From a virus, in the IMG/VR virus record IMGVR_UViG_3300032293_001294, positions 1 through 64,000 of that record: DNA of 64,000 nt; one strand, 5' to 3'. Below the pieces are notes generated by a model. That model saw only the letters and a program-made list of their open reading frames with translations, was not told the DNA's origin and searched no databases. Positions 17,230 to 25,258 of the stretch are shown here, one piece after another. The translations under genes were made by a program, and so were the position numbers. How positions within the stretch are numbered: the stretch's first letter is position 1; every line of letters starts with the position of its first letter.

Positions 17230-18949
17230 TGTTTGTGTTCTCCTTTAATGGGTCGTAATAAGTCGAGGTCTTTTTAATTATAGCATTCTTTTGTTTATCA
17301 TGGATGAAACTTTTGCCACTTGGTAAAAATACATTAAGCCTTAGTTCTTGTAAATTATGTGGAAGTTCTACTACAATAAACTCTAAAGCTGTGATCCCGT
17401 GGTCTCGTCCGTCTTCTGGTTTACCTGTAGGTGCTCCACTTTTATCTAATAAGAACTTATAGTTTAAAGCTTCGTCAATTAAAAACTCACAAGTAGAATA
17501 CACTTCAACTTGATTGTGATTAAGTAATGAGTTCATTTTAATAATACGCGCATCGTGGCTTGCAAAGGATGGTTCAAAGTATAAACCTTCATCTTCAAAC
17601 ATACTGCCAATAGTAACCAAGTTACTTTCACGTTTACTATAACTGCGTCCGTCAAACTTAGGCATCATAAGCAGTCCATCTAAATCTGTACCATTAAGCT
17701 TTGTTTCTTTACGATACTCTTTAGCAATGGTTTTAATGTCAGAGTTATTAATACGTAACTCATCATAAACGTATAACTTCTTTGTTTCAGTAGAAAATGC
17801 TCCATAAACAATGTGTGTTGGATCATTAATCCCATAGTCTACACCAATAAGATAGTACAAAACTCTACGACCAGATTCATCAAAAGCTCTTGGTAATGGG
17901 TGTGGTGGTACAATGCAAACACCAAAGTTTGGAAATACTAAGTTACTTGAGAAGTTAAACGAACCTTTATAGAACTGTTGAATATATGCTTGCGACTTAC
18001 CACGTGTTTGTTCTTCTTCGTATGTTGCTGGTAGAAATGGGTTAGCACTTGTAGAAATAATCTGTGTATACTTTTGTGGATCACGTTCTTTATTAAACTT
18101 ATAACCCTCGTTATACGCGTCTCCATAAAACTCTACTGTCGCAGAATCTAAAAGAAACTTTGATTTAACCCAACCAGAATCTGGGTTTGTTTCTAGATTA
18201 ATGTGACGTGCGTCAACGCGATACTTGGGTTTATATACTTGTTGATTAGGATCCCATTGCATTTTAGGTTGTCCATTTTCGTCAACTTCAGGAATCATTG
18301 CGGCTGTATTACGAATACGAGATTGCAACATCGTAAACCCTGCGAACTGTACATCCGATGATTCAACAATCACAGCCATTGTTAAGTTAATCGATTTAAG
18401 TTTTGTTTCGTCATCAAATGAGCGGAATAAAATTTCTGAACCGTTGGTTAATTGAAGTTCATGTTTCTGATCGTTTTTACGTCTCACCAATTTTTCAGGA
18501 AATATACTGTAGAATTCTTTAACAAAGGTTGCTTCAAGAGCTGGGTATGTACGTGCTGTTACAGCAACACGTGCGTTTTGAATTAACATAATATGTTTGA
18601 TGACATCTTCAATGTTAGCTCTAGATTTACCCGAACCGTAACCACCTGCTGTCATTTTATAACGCTCACGTCTACGCAAGAACATTGCTTGGTATGCTGT
18701 AGGTTTAAATGTATTAATTAATGTTCCACACTGAGGGCATTCCTTAAACGTTAAACTTTCACTGCCGTTAATTGCTTTAGCTGGCACTAAAGGTTTATTA
18801 CAGCGTGGGCAGTGATGTAAACTATCCACACGAATAACTTGTGGCTTTGCTTCTTCAAGAGAAGGTACAAGTGCAGGCTGAACAATATCAAACACTTCTC
18901 CAGTATCTTGATCAACAAATCGTTGCGTATCAATGATTGACTTTGGCAT
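17084..18949 (-). CDS. terL: Large terminase subunit
   Basis: 621 residues. The ATPase has a Walker A loop GGYGSGKS (residues ~100-107), a Walker B-like strand with catalytic Glu (MAVIVES, ~190-196) and a nuclease domain opening with IGVDYGINDPTH (~370) and closing with GRDHGITALEFIV. It packages DNA into the prohead using ATP and cuts concatemers. Unusually, residues ~48-77 hold a four-cysteine zinc ribbon (CPRC and CPQC) ahead of the ATPase core. The C-terminal tail is low-complexity Ser/Asn/Asp-rich and lies in the segment shared with the next gene. Likely small terminase lies directly upstream. Confidence 0.92.
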   Translation of the reverse strand: MPKSIIDTQRFVDQDTGEVFDIVQPALVPSLEEAKPQVIRVDSLHHCPRCNKPLVPAKAINGSESLTFKECPQCGTLINTFKPTAYQAMFLRRRERYKMTAGGYGSGKSRANIEDVIKHIMLIQNARVAVTARTYPALEATFVKEFYSIFPEKLVRRKNDQKHELQLTNGSEILFRSFDDETKLKSINLTMAVIVESSDVQFAGFTMLQSRIRNTAAMIPEVDENGQPKMQWDPNQQVYKPKYRVDARHINLETNPDSGWVKSKFLLDSATVEFYGDAYNEGYKFNKERDPQKYTQIISTSANPFLPATYEEEQTRGKSQAYIQQFYKGSFNFSSNLVFPNFGVCIVPPHPLPRAFDESGRRVLYYLIGVDYGINDPTHIVYGAFSTETKKLYVYDELRINNSDIKTIAKEYRKETKLNGTDLDGLLMMPKFDGRSYSKRESNLVTIGSMFEDEGLYFEPSFASHDARIIKMNSLLNHNQVEVYSTCEFLIDEALNYKFLLDKSGAPTGKPEDGRDHGITALEFIVVELPHNLQELRLNVFLPSGKSFIHDKQKNAIIKKTSTYYDPLKENTNNGNSDGFNSNITYTGSSSVITASSVFDEDSEKTDEEDFHKPLSAWIPK

Positions 18950-18950
18950 A

Positions 18951-19385
18951 TTATAATCCTGGCTTTTTATTTTCTGGTACGTTAGGTAAAAACTCAGCTT
19001 CTTCTGCAGTTAACGGAGTTTGAATATAAATATATTGGACAGGAGTTGCAAAACTAGGACGATGATCATCACGATACTTAATCGCTGCGTTTAGTTTAGT
19101 TGCATCAGCCATCCCAACATGTACACCATCTTTCATGTACTTGTTGACGATAATACCAGCTTGGGTATAAATAACACGATCAATATAATCTTGAACACGA
19201 CTGTCAGCTAAAAACATTTGCCAGTCATGATACGTTGTGTTTTGTCCAATAACCCCAGCAAGTTCGTGTGGATTAGAAACAAAAAGTTTGTCATACGCCA
19301 TCGGTACGCTTTCTGCAAAGTTCCATAAATTAACTAGATGTAATAACTTAACTTCTGTTTTTGTAAATTGTTCTAATGCAATCAT
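18951..19385 (-). CDS. Small terminase subunit, likely
   Basis: 144 residues, helical, ending 1 nt before terL, the normal place for the DNA-recognition subunit of packaging. An N-terminal helical domain (FTKTEVKLLHLVNLWNF) precedes NPHELAGVIGQNTTYHDWQ and a segment IIVNKYMKDGVHVGMADATKLNAAIKYRDDH that fits the helical core used for oligomerisation in small terminases. Assignment is by context, size and overall pattern. Confidence 0.6.
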   Translation of the reverse strand: MIALEQFTKTEVKLLHLVNLWNFAESVPMAYDKLFVSNPHELAGVIGQNTTYHDWQMFLADSRVQDYIDRVIYTQAGIIVNKYMKDGVHVGMADATKLNAAIKYRDDHRPSFATPVQYIYIQTPLTAEEAEFLPNVPENKKPGL

Positions 19386-19993
19386 AACTTACCTTTCAAG
19401 TGGGGCAGGTTCACAGGTACTCCCCTACGATTTGATTCCAAAATTAAAGGAACCTTTTGTTTATAGTATACACCTTTTGATTCTCCAGTTCGATAGAGTG
19501 TAAATTGTTCGATAGGATAAAATCTTGTAAGATTAATAACTTCTTTACGTGCTTCTGCTAATGTTTGGAAAGACCATTCGTATTTTTTAACACCATGTTC
19601 TCTAATTAAAACAGCACCACTTAAAGTGCCGGCTTTGTAGTTTTCTCCAACAATGCCTTTGAAATTATTAAGACCTTTGTATGTTTCAAGTTCTTCTATG
19701 TTTTTTAAATTTGAAAACACATGTCTAAATGTAGAGCGTAAATAAACAAGTGTATATTTTTTAAATTCATTTATAAGCCAGTTATATCCTAAGGTTGTTA
19801 AATACATATTTTTATCTTTATAGTCTTCAATGTTTGTAATATCAAAAACAAAAGGCAACTTAGCGTATAGTGAATATAGTTTTAACACTACGCCTAAATT
19901 GCCTGGTCGTAAAGGATAATTTCTAAATTTATCAACAGTTAAGATACCAACGGTCATACATTGGTACAAATATTGATATACTAAATAATTCAT
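19382..19993 (-). CDS. Hypothetical protein
   Basis: 203 residues, aromatic-rich and basic (Tyr, Phe, Lys), no membrane span. Residues about 140-175 (KYEWSFQTLAEARKEVINLTRF) have the look of a small strand-strand-helix DNA-binding module of the AP2/integrase-like type, but this is a weak resemblance. It overlaps the likely small terminase gene by 4 nt and so may be a packaging or DNA-binding accessory. Confidence 0.4.
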   Translation of the reverse strand: MNYLVYQYLYQCMTVGILTVDKFRNYPLRPGNLGVVLKLYSLYAKLPFVFDITNIEDYKDKNMYLTTLGYNWLINEFKKYTLVYLRSTFRHVFSNLKNIEELETYKGLNNFKGIVGENYKAGTLSGAVLIREHGVKKYEWSFQTLAEARKEVINLTRFYPIEQFTLYRTGESKGVYYKQKVPLILESNRRGVPVNLPHLKGKL

Positions 19994-20283
19994 TACATGT
20001 TTAACATTGCTTCGTCTAACGCAGTTTCTTGTGCATCTTCTTCAGCATTGTCTTCTGCAATAGGTTCAATCATTGGTTCTTCTGTTGGCGTTCCACCAGA
20101 AATAGTCATTGTAGTATCATTTAATTGATCTACGGTCATGCCCATAGAATAAACCATATTTAAGACTTCAATAAGTTGCATCTTATCTAACTGGCCTACT
20201 TCTACAGATAACATACCTTGGTCAGCCATTTCTTCATAGCCAACGTTCATACCTTGTAGAGCATTAATAATTTCTTCAAACAT
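19993..20283 (-). CDS. Acidic hypothetical protein, paralogue of its neighbour
   Basis: 96 residues from the ATG preceded by GGAGGTAAATAAA; an ATG seven codons further upstream would overlap this ribosome site. Very acidic C-terminus. The pattern MNVxYEE...VDQLxD...LxVxx parallels residues 12-55 of the preceding gene product (MNVMYEQ, VDLSDVDQMLML, YSVD, LYVYP), suggesting a tandem duplication. Function unknown. Confidence 0.5.
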   Translation of the reverse strand: MFEEIINALQGMNVGYEEMADQGMLSVEVGQLDKMQLIEVLNMVYSMGMTVDQLNDTTMTISGGTPTEEPMIEPIAEDNAEEDAQETALDEAMLNM

Positions 20284-20284
20284 T

Positions 20285-20770
20285 TTATTTACCTCCTTTT
20301 TCAATCATGTTATGTAGGATTGTACGATAGGGTTCTGCCACCATTTCCATATCCTGCATATGGATATCATAGTGACCATTTTTAATTAACTCAGCGTGAT
20401 ACATAAACTTACCGAACGCATCGTCATACTCAGGGATATACTTACGTGCAAACAATTCAATTTCTAATCCTAAGGTTTCATTTGGTTTTGAGTTAGTAGT
20501 TTCTTGTTCAGGATATGGTAGTTCCATTTCCATTTCGATTTCAATCGGAGCTTCCATTTCTACGCCCATCGTTTCAGGATAGACATACAAATATTGTTCA
20601 TCGACAGAGTATTGAACTTGTTTATCTTCAAGGTGATCCATCATTGATAACATTAACATTTGATCAACGTCAGATAAATCAACCACAATTTTTTCTGGCC
20701 ATTGTTCATACATGACGTTCATATCATCTAACATCATCATGAATTCGTTACAGTTACTATCATAGTGCAT
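20285..20770 (-). CDS. Acidic Met-rich hypothetical protein
   Basis: 161 residues with a striking Met/Glu/Asp content (MMMLDDMNVMYEQW near the start, an MEAPIEIEMEMELPYPE stretch in the middle). Residues about 12-65 resemble the adjacent downstream protein, so the two are likely paralogues. It carries its own promoter 23 nt before the start and a GAGGAGG site. Strong acidity would suit a DNA mimic or a chaperone for a basic partner; that is speculation. Confidence 0.5.
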   Translation of the reverse strand: MHYDSNCNEFMMMLDDMNVMYEQWPEKIVVDLSDVDQMLMLSMMDHLEDKQVQYSVDEQYLYVYPETMGVEMEAPIEIEMEMELPYPEQETTNSKPNETLGLEIELFARKYIPEYDDAFGKFMYHAELIKNGHYDIHMQDMEMVAEPYRTILHNMIEKGGK

Positions 20771-20792
20771 AGATCATCCTCCTCACTTTTTT

Positions 20793-20803
20793 AGTATATC
20801 ACA
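20793..20803 (-). promoter_or_regulatory. Extended -10 promoter inside the end of the VRR-NUC gene
   Basis: The minus strand reads TGTGATATACT followed by AAAAAA, then GAGGAGG and ATG. It overlaps the last codons of the upstream nuclease gene, and the leader is about 16 nt. Confidence 0.55.
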
Positions 20804-21152
20804 ACTTTTCTTTAAGCAAATTAAATTCTACATCTACAAGTATACTACCAATACGAATAAACTTTTCACACATATCTTTAACATGTTGTAAATCTTCATC
20901 ATTGTTAACTAAGAAGTAGCGATGTGGATTAGATGCTCGCAGATATTCTTCCCACCATCTTTGAAGTGGTGTAAGGTCGTAATAACTTGTACCTTTAAAC
21001 TCAACGTAGATTGTACCGCCACCTTTAGGTAATTGTAAAAACCTGTCAGGAAAACCTTTAGAAGTCATGACAGGTCCTTTGATAGCGACAATCTGTTTAG
21101 ACTGACACCACTTTACAAAATCAGTTTCAAGTCGTTTCTCTACTGTGCTCAC
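20799..21152 (-). CDS. VRR-NUC domain nuclease
   Basis: 117 residues matching the stand-alone phage VRR-NUC fold: N-terminal helix VEKRLETDFVKWCQ with the first Glu, then GFPDRFLQL (catalytic Asp), a strand IYVEFKG (E-x-K, metal-binding core) and LTPLQRWWEEYL. These PD-(D/E)XK-type enzymes cut branched or flap DNA and in phages often act in recombination or packaging clean-up. The start is a GTG overlapping the preceding TAG. Catalytic residues are all present. Confidence 0.8.
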   Translation of the reverse strand: MSTVEKRLETDFVKWCQSKQIVAIKGPVMTSKGFPDRFLQLPKGGGTIYVEFKGTSYYDLTPLQRWWEEYLRASNPHRYFLVNNDEDLQHVKDMCEKFIRIGSILVDVEFNLLKEKL

Positions 21153-21613
21153 TACTCAATGATACCATTTTTTCGAAGTGTATCAATAGTACTTTTGTAC
21201 AAATCACGTTGTTCTTCTAAATGCAAGTTGTCTGTTTTAAGATCTCGGATTTGTTTACTAGCGTTGTTTAGTACAGCAAACATCATCAGGAATAAGTCAC
21301 GTGTGATGACATGTGCGCGTTCACCTGCGCTATTAATAAATTGATTTCCGTAGTTTGCACGAGTACCTTTTTCTACAATACAGTACCGACGCTTGTTACT
21401 GTTGGCGACTGAAGTCTCACACTCCATTAGTTGGAATGTCGTCGCATCAAGGGTAACTTTTTCAGAACCAGGCTTAGAAACTACCATCCCTACGATGGCG
21501 GTTCCAATTGGAGTCTTCGCTTGTTCAGGATTAATTGCAGCGTTATCTAAAGTTGCATTACGCTTTTCTTCAGTTACTTGTTTGATCCTTGCGTTAATAT
21601 CATTAAACGGCAT
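21152..21613 (-). CDS. Hypothetical protein
   Basis: 153 residues. A central segment (CETSVANSNKRRYCIVEKGTR) is followed by two helices ending in a coiled coil (about 115-150, IRDLKTDNLHLEEQRDLYKS). Good AGGAG site. It lies in a cluster of small genes between MazG-like and VRR-NUC genes, so a DNA-metabolism accessory is plausible but not shown. Confidence 0.45.
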   Translation of the reverse strand: MPFNDINARIKQVTEEKRNATLDNAAINPEQAKTPIGTAIVGMVVSKPGSEKVTLDATTFQLMECETSVANSNKRRYCIVEKGTRANYGNQFINSAGERAHVITRDLFLMMFAVLNNASKQIRDLKTDNLHLEEQRDLYKSTIDTLRKNGIIE

Positions 21614-21614
21614 A

Positions 21615-21770
21615 TTAGTTTTTCTCCTTGTTCTTTACATCTTCGATTGATTTTTTAATTTCATACTTTTCGTACTTATCTTGTGTGTCATCAACAAGCT
21701 CTCTTACATAAACTGCTCCAACTACAATGAGCACTAGGAACACACTAAATAAAATTAACGGCCATTGCAT
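21615..21770 (-). CDS. Small single-pass membrane protein (51 aa)
   Basis: 51 residues: transmembrane segment at about 3-22 (WPLILFSVFLVLIVVGAVYV), then a charged helical tail (about 23-50). Its ATG overlaps the stop of the MazG-like gene by one base. Topology fits an i-spanin-like or exclusion protein, but position in a nucleotide-metabolism cluster makes the role unclear. Confidence 0.6.
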   Translation of the reverse strand: MQWPLILFSVFLVLIVVGAVYVRELVDDTQDKYEKYEIKKSIEDVKNKEKN

Positions 21771-22096
21771 TACAATTTCTTCCCGTGTTTATATGGACGC
21801 TTGATGTTGTAGTTATGTTTTTCGATGACAGCTTTTTCCATATCGATACCAAAGTATTCGCAAAGATCTAAGACACGGATGATAACATCAGCAAGTTCTG
21901 CAGGGACACCTTCAGGCTTACCATCTTCTTGGTAGTAGGCGTAAGTCGGCGCATAACCTTTACGAATTTCTTCTAAAGCTTCTGACAGTTCGCTGTGTAC
22001 AAGCGCGATTAATTCGGGCATCTCTCTACGTTTTTCCCACCAGCCATGTTCTTTCGCATTGTGGTGAATCATTTCTTGTAATTGTTTAAGGTTCAT
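21770..22096 (-). CDS. MazG-like nucleotide pyrophosphohydrolase
   Basis: 108 residues, one MazG/all-alpha NTP-PPase domain. Metal-binding pattern: ELSEALEEI (residues ~34-42, E-x-x-E) and ELADVIIRVLDL (~66-77, E-x-x-D), followed by the typical C-terminal helix with HNYNIKRPYKHG. The family hydrolyses non-canonical NTPs or (p)ppGpp-type nucleotides; phage versions are thought to adjust the nucleotide pool or blunt starvation responses. It is coupled to the following small membrane gene by stop/start overlap. Confidence 0.8.
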   Translation of the reverse strand: MNLKQLQEMIHHNAKEHGWWEKRREMPELIALVHSELSEALEEIRKGYAPTYAYYQEDGKPEGVPAELADVIIRVLDLCEYFGIDMEKAVIEKHNYNIKRPYKHGKKL

Positions 22097-22098
22097 AT

Positions 22099-22308
22099 TT
22101 AGTCCTCTTTCTTTTCTACGTAACAGACTTCATAGCCCATTAACGTGTTTTTAGTTTTTACAAACTTGTTGTTAAGCGCAAGTGAGACCATTGGTCTTGA
22201 CACTGCTATGTAAACGGCAACTTCTTCTTGTGTATGGAAGATTTTCCACATATCATCATCTAGCTTACGTACACCGATTAAACCACGACGATGTTGACGC
22301 TTACTCAT
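22099..22308 (-). CDS. Small DNA-binding-like protein (HTH candidate)
   Basis: 69 residues from an ATG with TGGAGG 6 nt upstream. Residues about 25-55 (TQEEVAVYIAVSRPMVSLALNN) form a plausible helix-turn-helix, preceded by a basic N-terminus (KRQHRRG). Such small proteins in early or middle clusters can be regulators or homing-type accessory proteins. It overlaps the upstream gene by 8 nt. Confidence 0.5.
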   Translation of the reverse strand: MSKRQHRRGLIGVRKLDDDMWKIFHTQEEVAVYIAVSRPMVSLALNNKFVKTKNTLMGYEVCYVEKKED

Positions 22309-22495
22309 TATCAACCTCCACAAGTTGATGTTCTTCGAATGTCCAACCTTCAGGTACAACAGGTAAGCTAACTAAGTAAATGTTGCCATCCAATACTTGC
22401 ACAACTTTACCGATCATACCCATCCCGATATTTTTATGAATATCTTTAAGGTAGATTCTTTTGACTGCGACTTTAGTATTAACTTTAAATGCCAT
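22301..22495 (-). CDS. Small beta-barrel-like hypothetical protein
   Basis: 64 residues from an ATG with AGGAG 7 nt upstream. Strand-rich and basic at the start (FKVNTKVAVKRIYLKD), with GMIGKVVQVLDGNIYLVSLP, a pattern typical of small SH3/KOW-like barrels. Function unknown. Confidence 0.5.
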   Translation of the reverse strand: MAFKVNTKVAVKRIYLKDIHKNIGMGMIGKVVQVLDGNIYLVSLPVVPEGWTFEEHQLVEVDNE

Positions 22496-22496
22496 G

Positions 22497-22808
22497 TTAC
22501 TTCTCCTTGTATTTAGCTTGTAGCTCAATATCATTTGGGTAGTCTCGTTGAAGCTCGCTAAGAATAAACAATAGGTTCTCAATTAAGAGTTCACCTAACT
22601 TAGTGTGTGTCATAACCACTAATTCAAAGTCTCCGCGTTTGAGATTGAAACGTACGCTTTCCTGTACGCTTAGTTTTTCAAACGCATTAACTGTCATGGT
22701 TACCGCAGTCGATACTGCAGCACACACTAAGTTTTGGTTAAACGCGTGATCATTAATAACCACACGTGTGTAACCTTGCTTATTCTTTTCGACGACGCTT
22801 TTGATCAA
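22497..22808 (-). CDS. Hypothetical protein with TTG start
   Basis: 103 residues. The start is a TTG with AAGGAG 8 nt upstream; no better ATG exists. It overlaps the end of the upstream gene by 29 nt. The sequence is one alpha/beta domain with a hydrophobic core (CAAVSTAVTMTVNAF) and a C-terminal helix. No family is recognised. Confidence 0.45.
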   Translation of the reverse strand: MIKSVVEKNKQGYTRVVINDHAFNQNLVCAAVSTAVTMTVNAFEKLSVQESVRFNLKRGDFELVVMTHTKLGELLIENLLFILSELQRDYPNDIELQAKYKEK

Positions 22809-22968
22809 GGTCTTTCTCCTTCTTTAATTGTAACTCAACTTCTAGGTACCCAAGTTTATGTTCGAGCTGTTGACGAATCTTTGGGTTTGATTCCATCTTG
22901 ATGGTGATTTTTAAAAACCGAATTGCTGCTTCTGGTGTTTCGAATGTTCTGCCTAATACTTTGATCAT
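22780..22968 (-). CDS. Small basic hypothetical protein
   Basis: 62 residues, helical, with a very basic C-terminus (KKEKDLDQKRRRKE). It starts 4 nt inside the end of the upstream gene. Could bind nucleic acid. No family is recognised. Confidence 0.45.
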   Translation of the reverse strand: MIKVLGRTFETPEAAIRFLKITIKMESNPKIRQQLEHKLGYLEVELQLKKEKDLDQKRRRKE

Positions 22969-23351
22969 AAGTCTCCTTTTGTTACCGCTGGATACACTCG
23001 GATTAAATCCTTAAGGGTTCCAGGTCGGTTTGCGTAGATACGTTTATGTAACAACTCTTTTGTCAATAGATATGTCGGATTGGTTTCATTGAAGATCACA
23101 TAGTAGTAGAACTCTGTACCATGTCGACATATATACTTATCATAATACAAATATTGACCTGCGATTTGGAAGAATTCTTTTATTGGTAATCGGCCATCGG
23201 TTTCGAACACATTATGTTTGTAGATCTGATAGAGTGTTGTTGCTTTGATTAACACGGCTTTGTCTCGCATCTTGTTTAGCTCTTCGACGTTGTGCTCGAT
23301 CTTGTGGCAATCTGGATTGATGAACTTAATGAAGAAGTCTAAGGTTTTCAT
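22965..23351 (-). CDS. Hypothetical protein
   Basis: 128 residues, mixed alpha/beta and Tyr-rich in the centre (YLYYDKYICRHGTEFYYYVIF), with a basic N-terminal helix. It overlaps the 58-residue gene by 4 nt and is two genes downstream of the SF3 helicase, so it may assist replication. No motif is recognised. Confidence 0.45.
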   Translation of the reverse strand: MKTLDFFIKFINPDCHKIEHNVEELNKMRDKAVLIKATTLYQIYKHNVFETDGRLPIKEFFQIAGQYLYYDKYICRHGTEFYYYVIFNETNPTYLLTKELLHKRIYANRPGTLKDLIRVYPAVTKGDL

Positions 23352-23524
23352 AAGTTACCCCCTATGATTTCTTCAAGGTCTTTCGGGGATACAATTTTTT
23401 CGCCTTGCTTTGTCATTATCACAATTTGATTGTCGACTATCTTAATCTTAAGTCCTATCTCTTGATTGATGTAGGTTCCGTCTGGTCCTTTGACGAAACC
23501 TAAGTTAAGTAATTGAACATGCAT
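23348..23524 (-). CDS. Small hypothetical protein (58 aa)
   Basis: 58 residues: strand-rich N-terminus (VQLLNLGFVKGPDGTYIN) and IKIVDNQIVIM. Its ATG overlaps the TAA of the SF3 helicase gene and its TGA overlaps the next ATG, so it is locked between the two by coupling. Function unknown. Confidence 0.55.
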   Translation of the reverse strand: MHVQLLNLGFVKGPDGTYINQEIGLKIKIVDNQIVIMTKQGEKIVSPKDLEEIIGGNL

Positions 23525-25110
23525 TATAGATTAAACTTACTGATTTCATTATCGAAGAAGATCGTACGCTTAACGCCTTGTACATAATAGGACCCGTTCT
23601 TATGTACCACTGTGGCTTTCGCGAGATATGCATCGATGAGATTTTGAAATCCATTCGTTCCTTTATTTCGTATCGGCTTACGTCCATTTGCTTTGCAATA
23701 TTGTTCATACATGCGATACAGTTCACTGCGTAGCATTTCATCTTTGTTATTACCTGTAACCTGTAAGCATTCGCTCCAGTACATCCCGATGATATCAGAG
23801 TCTGCTCGGTATTGATTAAACTTTTGTTCGATGCCTGCTGGTTTCGGTACTTGTTTAAGTTTGATCCCTTTGTGCTTGAAGTAATTTAGATATAACCAAG
23901 CTTGGATTTTAGGATACTCTTGTGCCAGCTTATTAAGAAGGTGGGGGTCTTCTTGCGTAATCTTGAAATCAAATGGAACTAAGATGAGACGTTTGAAAAT
24001 TGGATCTAACGCTGACCAGTCACCGAAGTTAACGAGCGAGTTTGCGATCACAACTGGTGTACCACAAACGTTGACTTCATAGTTACGGCTATACGCTGGT
24101 CTCACGACAGTCATAATTTTATTTCCGAACTCATCACGTCCACCTTCAGTTAAGTCTTTAATATTTTGTGTGGATGCGATCATGCGTTCGTCGACTTCGT
24201 TAAACAGTAATAAGCTTCTACCTTCAGTCGCTGCGAGTGCGTCGTCTTTCTTGAACGAGGATTGTGGTTGTGAGTTTAACAACTCAGAGTTCATACGGAT
24301 CGCATGTGGTCCAAGAATATCTTGTAACACTTTTATGACTGTACTCTTACCGTTACGTCCTGACTCACCAAGAAAATAAATCATCACTTGGTTGTAGTTG
24401 TAAGGACTCATTAAGTATGCTAGCACTTTGTGAAAGTATTCAACTTTGTCTTTATCATTTAGCATGTATTCGCTGATTAGTTTTAACCACAAGGTTGGTT
24501 CTTCGTCTGTCGTGTTGATCGGCACTGGACTGATGTGCATCAAGTGTAAGTCCTGGGTGTCTTTGAAACTAACAGTCTTGAGATTAAAATCTGGTTGGCT
24601 CATGTCAAGTAAGGCTCGCTTTCCATCTACGGTGTTGAAGTATCTGAGTTGCTCCGTCGCATTGATGATGTCTGCGCTCTTATGTATGGTGAATACAATG
24701 GCAGTCTTGATCCGTGCGGCTAAGTTATTCAGTCTACCTGGAACAAAGAACGACTTTGCGTATCGGTAGAAGATACTGTCTTTCGCTGCTTCAGCTTCTT
24801 CGGCTACGACACTAAAGAAATCGGTGAGCATATTTCTTAGTTTCGTTTCATCTTGTTCGAAGCTCCATAGTCCACTCGTGTTGTCATAGAATAACATTTG
24901 TTCTTTGTCTTCGACATACTTGAAGTAAGAACCTAACCATTGGAACGTCTCTTGCGGAATCGGGATCGCACTGTCGCTGGTTAGTTCTGCGACAAACGCT
25001 TTGATCTCTGGCTCCGTCACACCTGTTCTGTCTTGGAACTGAAAAACTTCCTTAACATGTTTTCGCAAGTGCGCTTTGTAACTCGTCAAATAGTTATTAA
25101 AACCGGCCAT
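23524..25110 (-). CDS. SF3/D5-type replicative helicase
   Basis: 528 residues. The ATPase core holds Walker A GESGRNGKS (residues ~249-257) and Walker B LLLFNEVDE (~299-307), with an SF3-type motif C region VCGTPVVIANS (~346-356), the pattern of poxvirus D5/phage P4-like helicases. The C-terminal ~110 residues form a D5-associated winged-helix-like region (RKPIRNKGTNGFQNLIDAYL). SF3 helicases melt origins and unwind DNA at the fork. There is no primase domain in it; the primase is a separate plus-strand gene. It is the only replication enzyme on the minus strand and lies nearest the divergent intergenic region. AGGAG precedes the ATG. Confidence 0.85.
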   Translation of the reverse strand: MAGFNNYLTSYKAHLRKHVKEVFQFQDRTGVTEPEIKAFVAELTSDSAIPIPQETFQWLGSYFKYVEDKEQMLFYDNTSGLWSFEQDETKLRNMLTDFFSVVAEEAEAAKDSIFYRYAKSFFVPGRLNNLAARIKTAIVFTIHKSADIINATEQLRYFNTVDGKRALLDMSQPDFNLKTVSFKDTQDLHLMHISPVPINTTDEEPTLWLKLISEYMLNDKDKVEYFHKVLAYLMSPYNYNQVMIYFLGESGRNGKSTVIKVLQDILGPHAIRMNSELLNSQPQSSFKKDDALAATEGRSLLLFNEVDERMIASTQNIKDLTEGGRDEFGNKIMTVVRPAYSRNYEVNVCGTPVVIANSLVNFGDWSALDPIFKRLILVPFDFKITQEDPHLLNKLAQEYPKIQAWLYLNYFKHKGIKLKQVPKPAGIEQKFNQYRADSDIIGMYWSECLQVTGNNKDEMLRSELYRMYEQYCKANGRKPIRNKGTNGFQNLIDAYLAKATVVHKNGSYYVQGVKRTIFFDNEISKFNL

Positions 25111-25133
25111 GTCTTTCTCTCCTATCTTGGAAT

Positions 25134-25150
25134 TTCTCCGTCACCATCGG
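25134..25150 (-). promoter_or_regulatory. Leader hairpin before the helicase gene
   Basis: CTCCG / CGGAG stem with a 7-nt loop, flanked by GGAA / TTCC, in the transcribed leader about 25 nt ahead of the start codon. On the plus strand it is followed by TTTTT and could also terminate transcripts from the other side. Confidence 0.4.
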
Positions 25151-25163
25151 AGTTTTTCCTGCT

Positions 25164-25200
25164 ATGATATTATTTTATCATAACGATTTTCATTTGTCAA
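25164..25200 (-). promoter_or_regulatory. Consensus promoter with overlapping inverted repeat (helicase gene)
   Basis: Minus strand: TTGACA, a 17-nt spacer ending TGA, then TAAAAT, i.e. near-perfect -35 and extended -10. The -10 (25172-25177) lies within an inverted repeat ATGATA / TATCAT (25164-25181), an operator candidate. The -35 abuts a second inverted repeat at 25200-25236. Confidence 0.8.
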
Positions 25201-25236
25201 TACACACGCTGTAAATATTTTGTGTTGCGTGTGTAT
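25200..25236. repeat. 10-bp inverted repeat upstream of the helicase promoter
   Basis: Perfect arms ATACACACGC and GCGTGTGTAT separated by 17 nt, about 27 bp centre to centre (roughly 2.6 helical turns). It touches the -35 box and has no T-tract on either side, so a protein-binding operator fits better than a terminator. Confidence 0.5.
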
Positions 25237-25247
25237 CTCTAAATACT

Positions 25248-25258
25248 ATTATACCACA
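25248..25258 (-). promoter_or_regulatory. Extended -10 promoter at the end of the 43-aa gene
   Basis: Minus strand TGTGGTATAAT overlapping the stop codon region of the small gene. It matches the same motif as the other minus-strand promoters and would read into the 25200-25236 inverted repeat and the helicase leader. Confidence 0.45.

Noticed and set aside
24170-24379. Plus-strand open frame inside the helicase gene
   Set aside because: Shadow of the helicase Walker region on the other strand.
25200-25236. Intrinsic terminator
   Set aside because: The loop is 17 nt and neither side has a T-tract; an operator is more likely.
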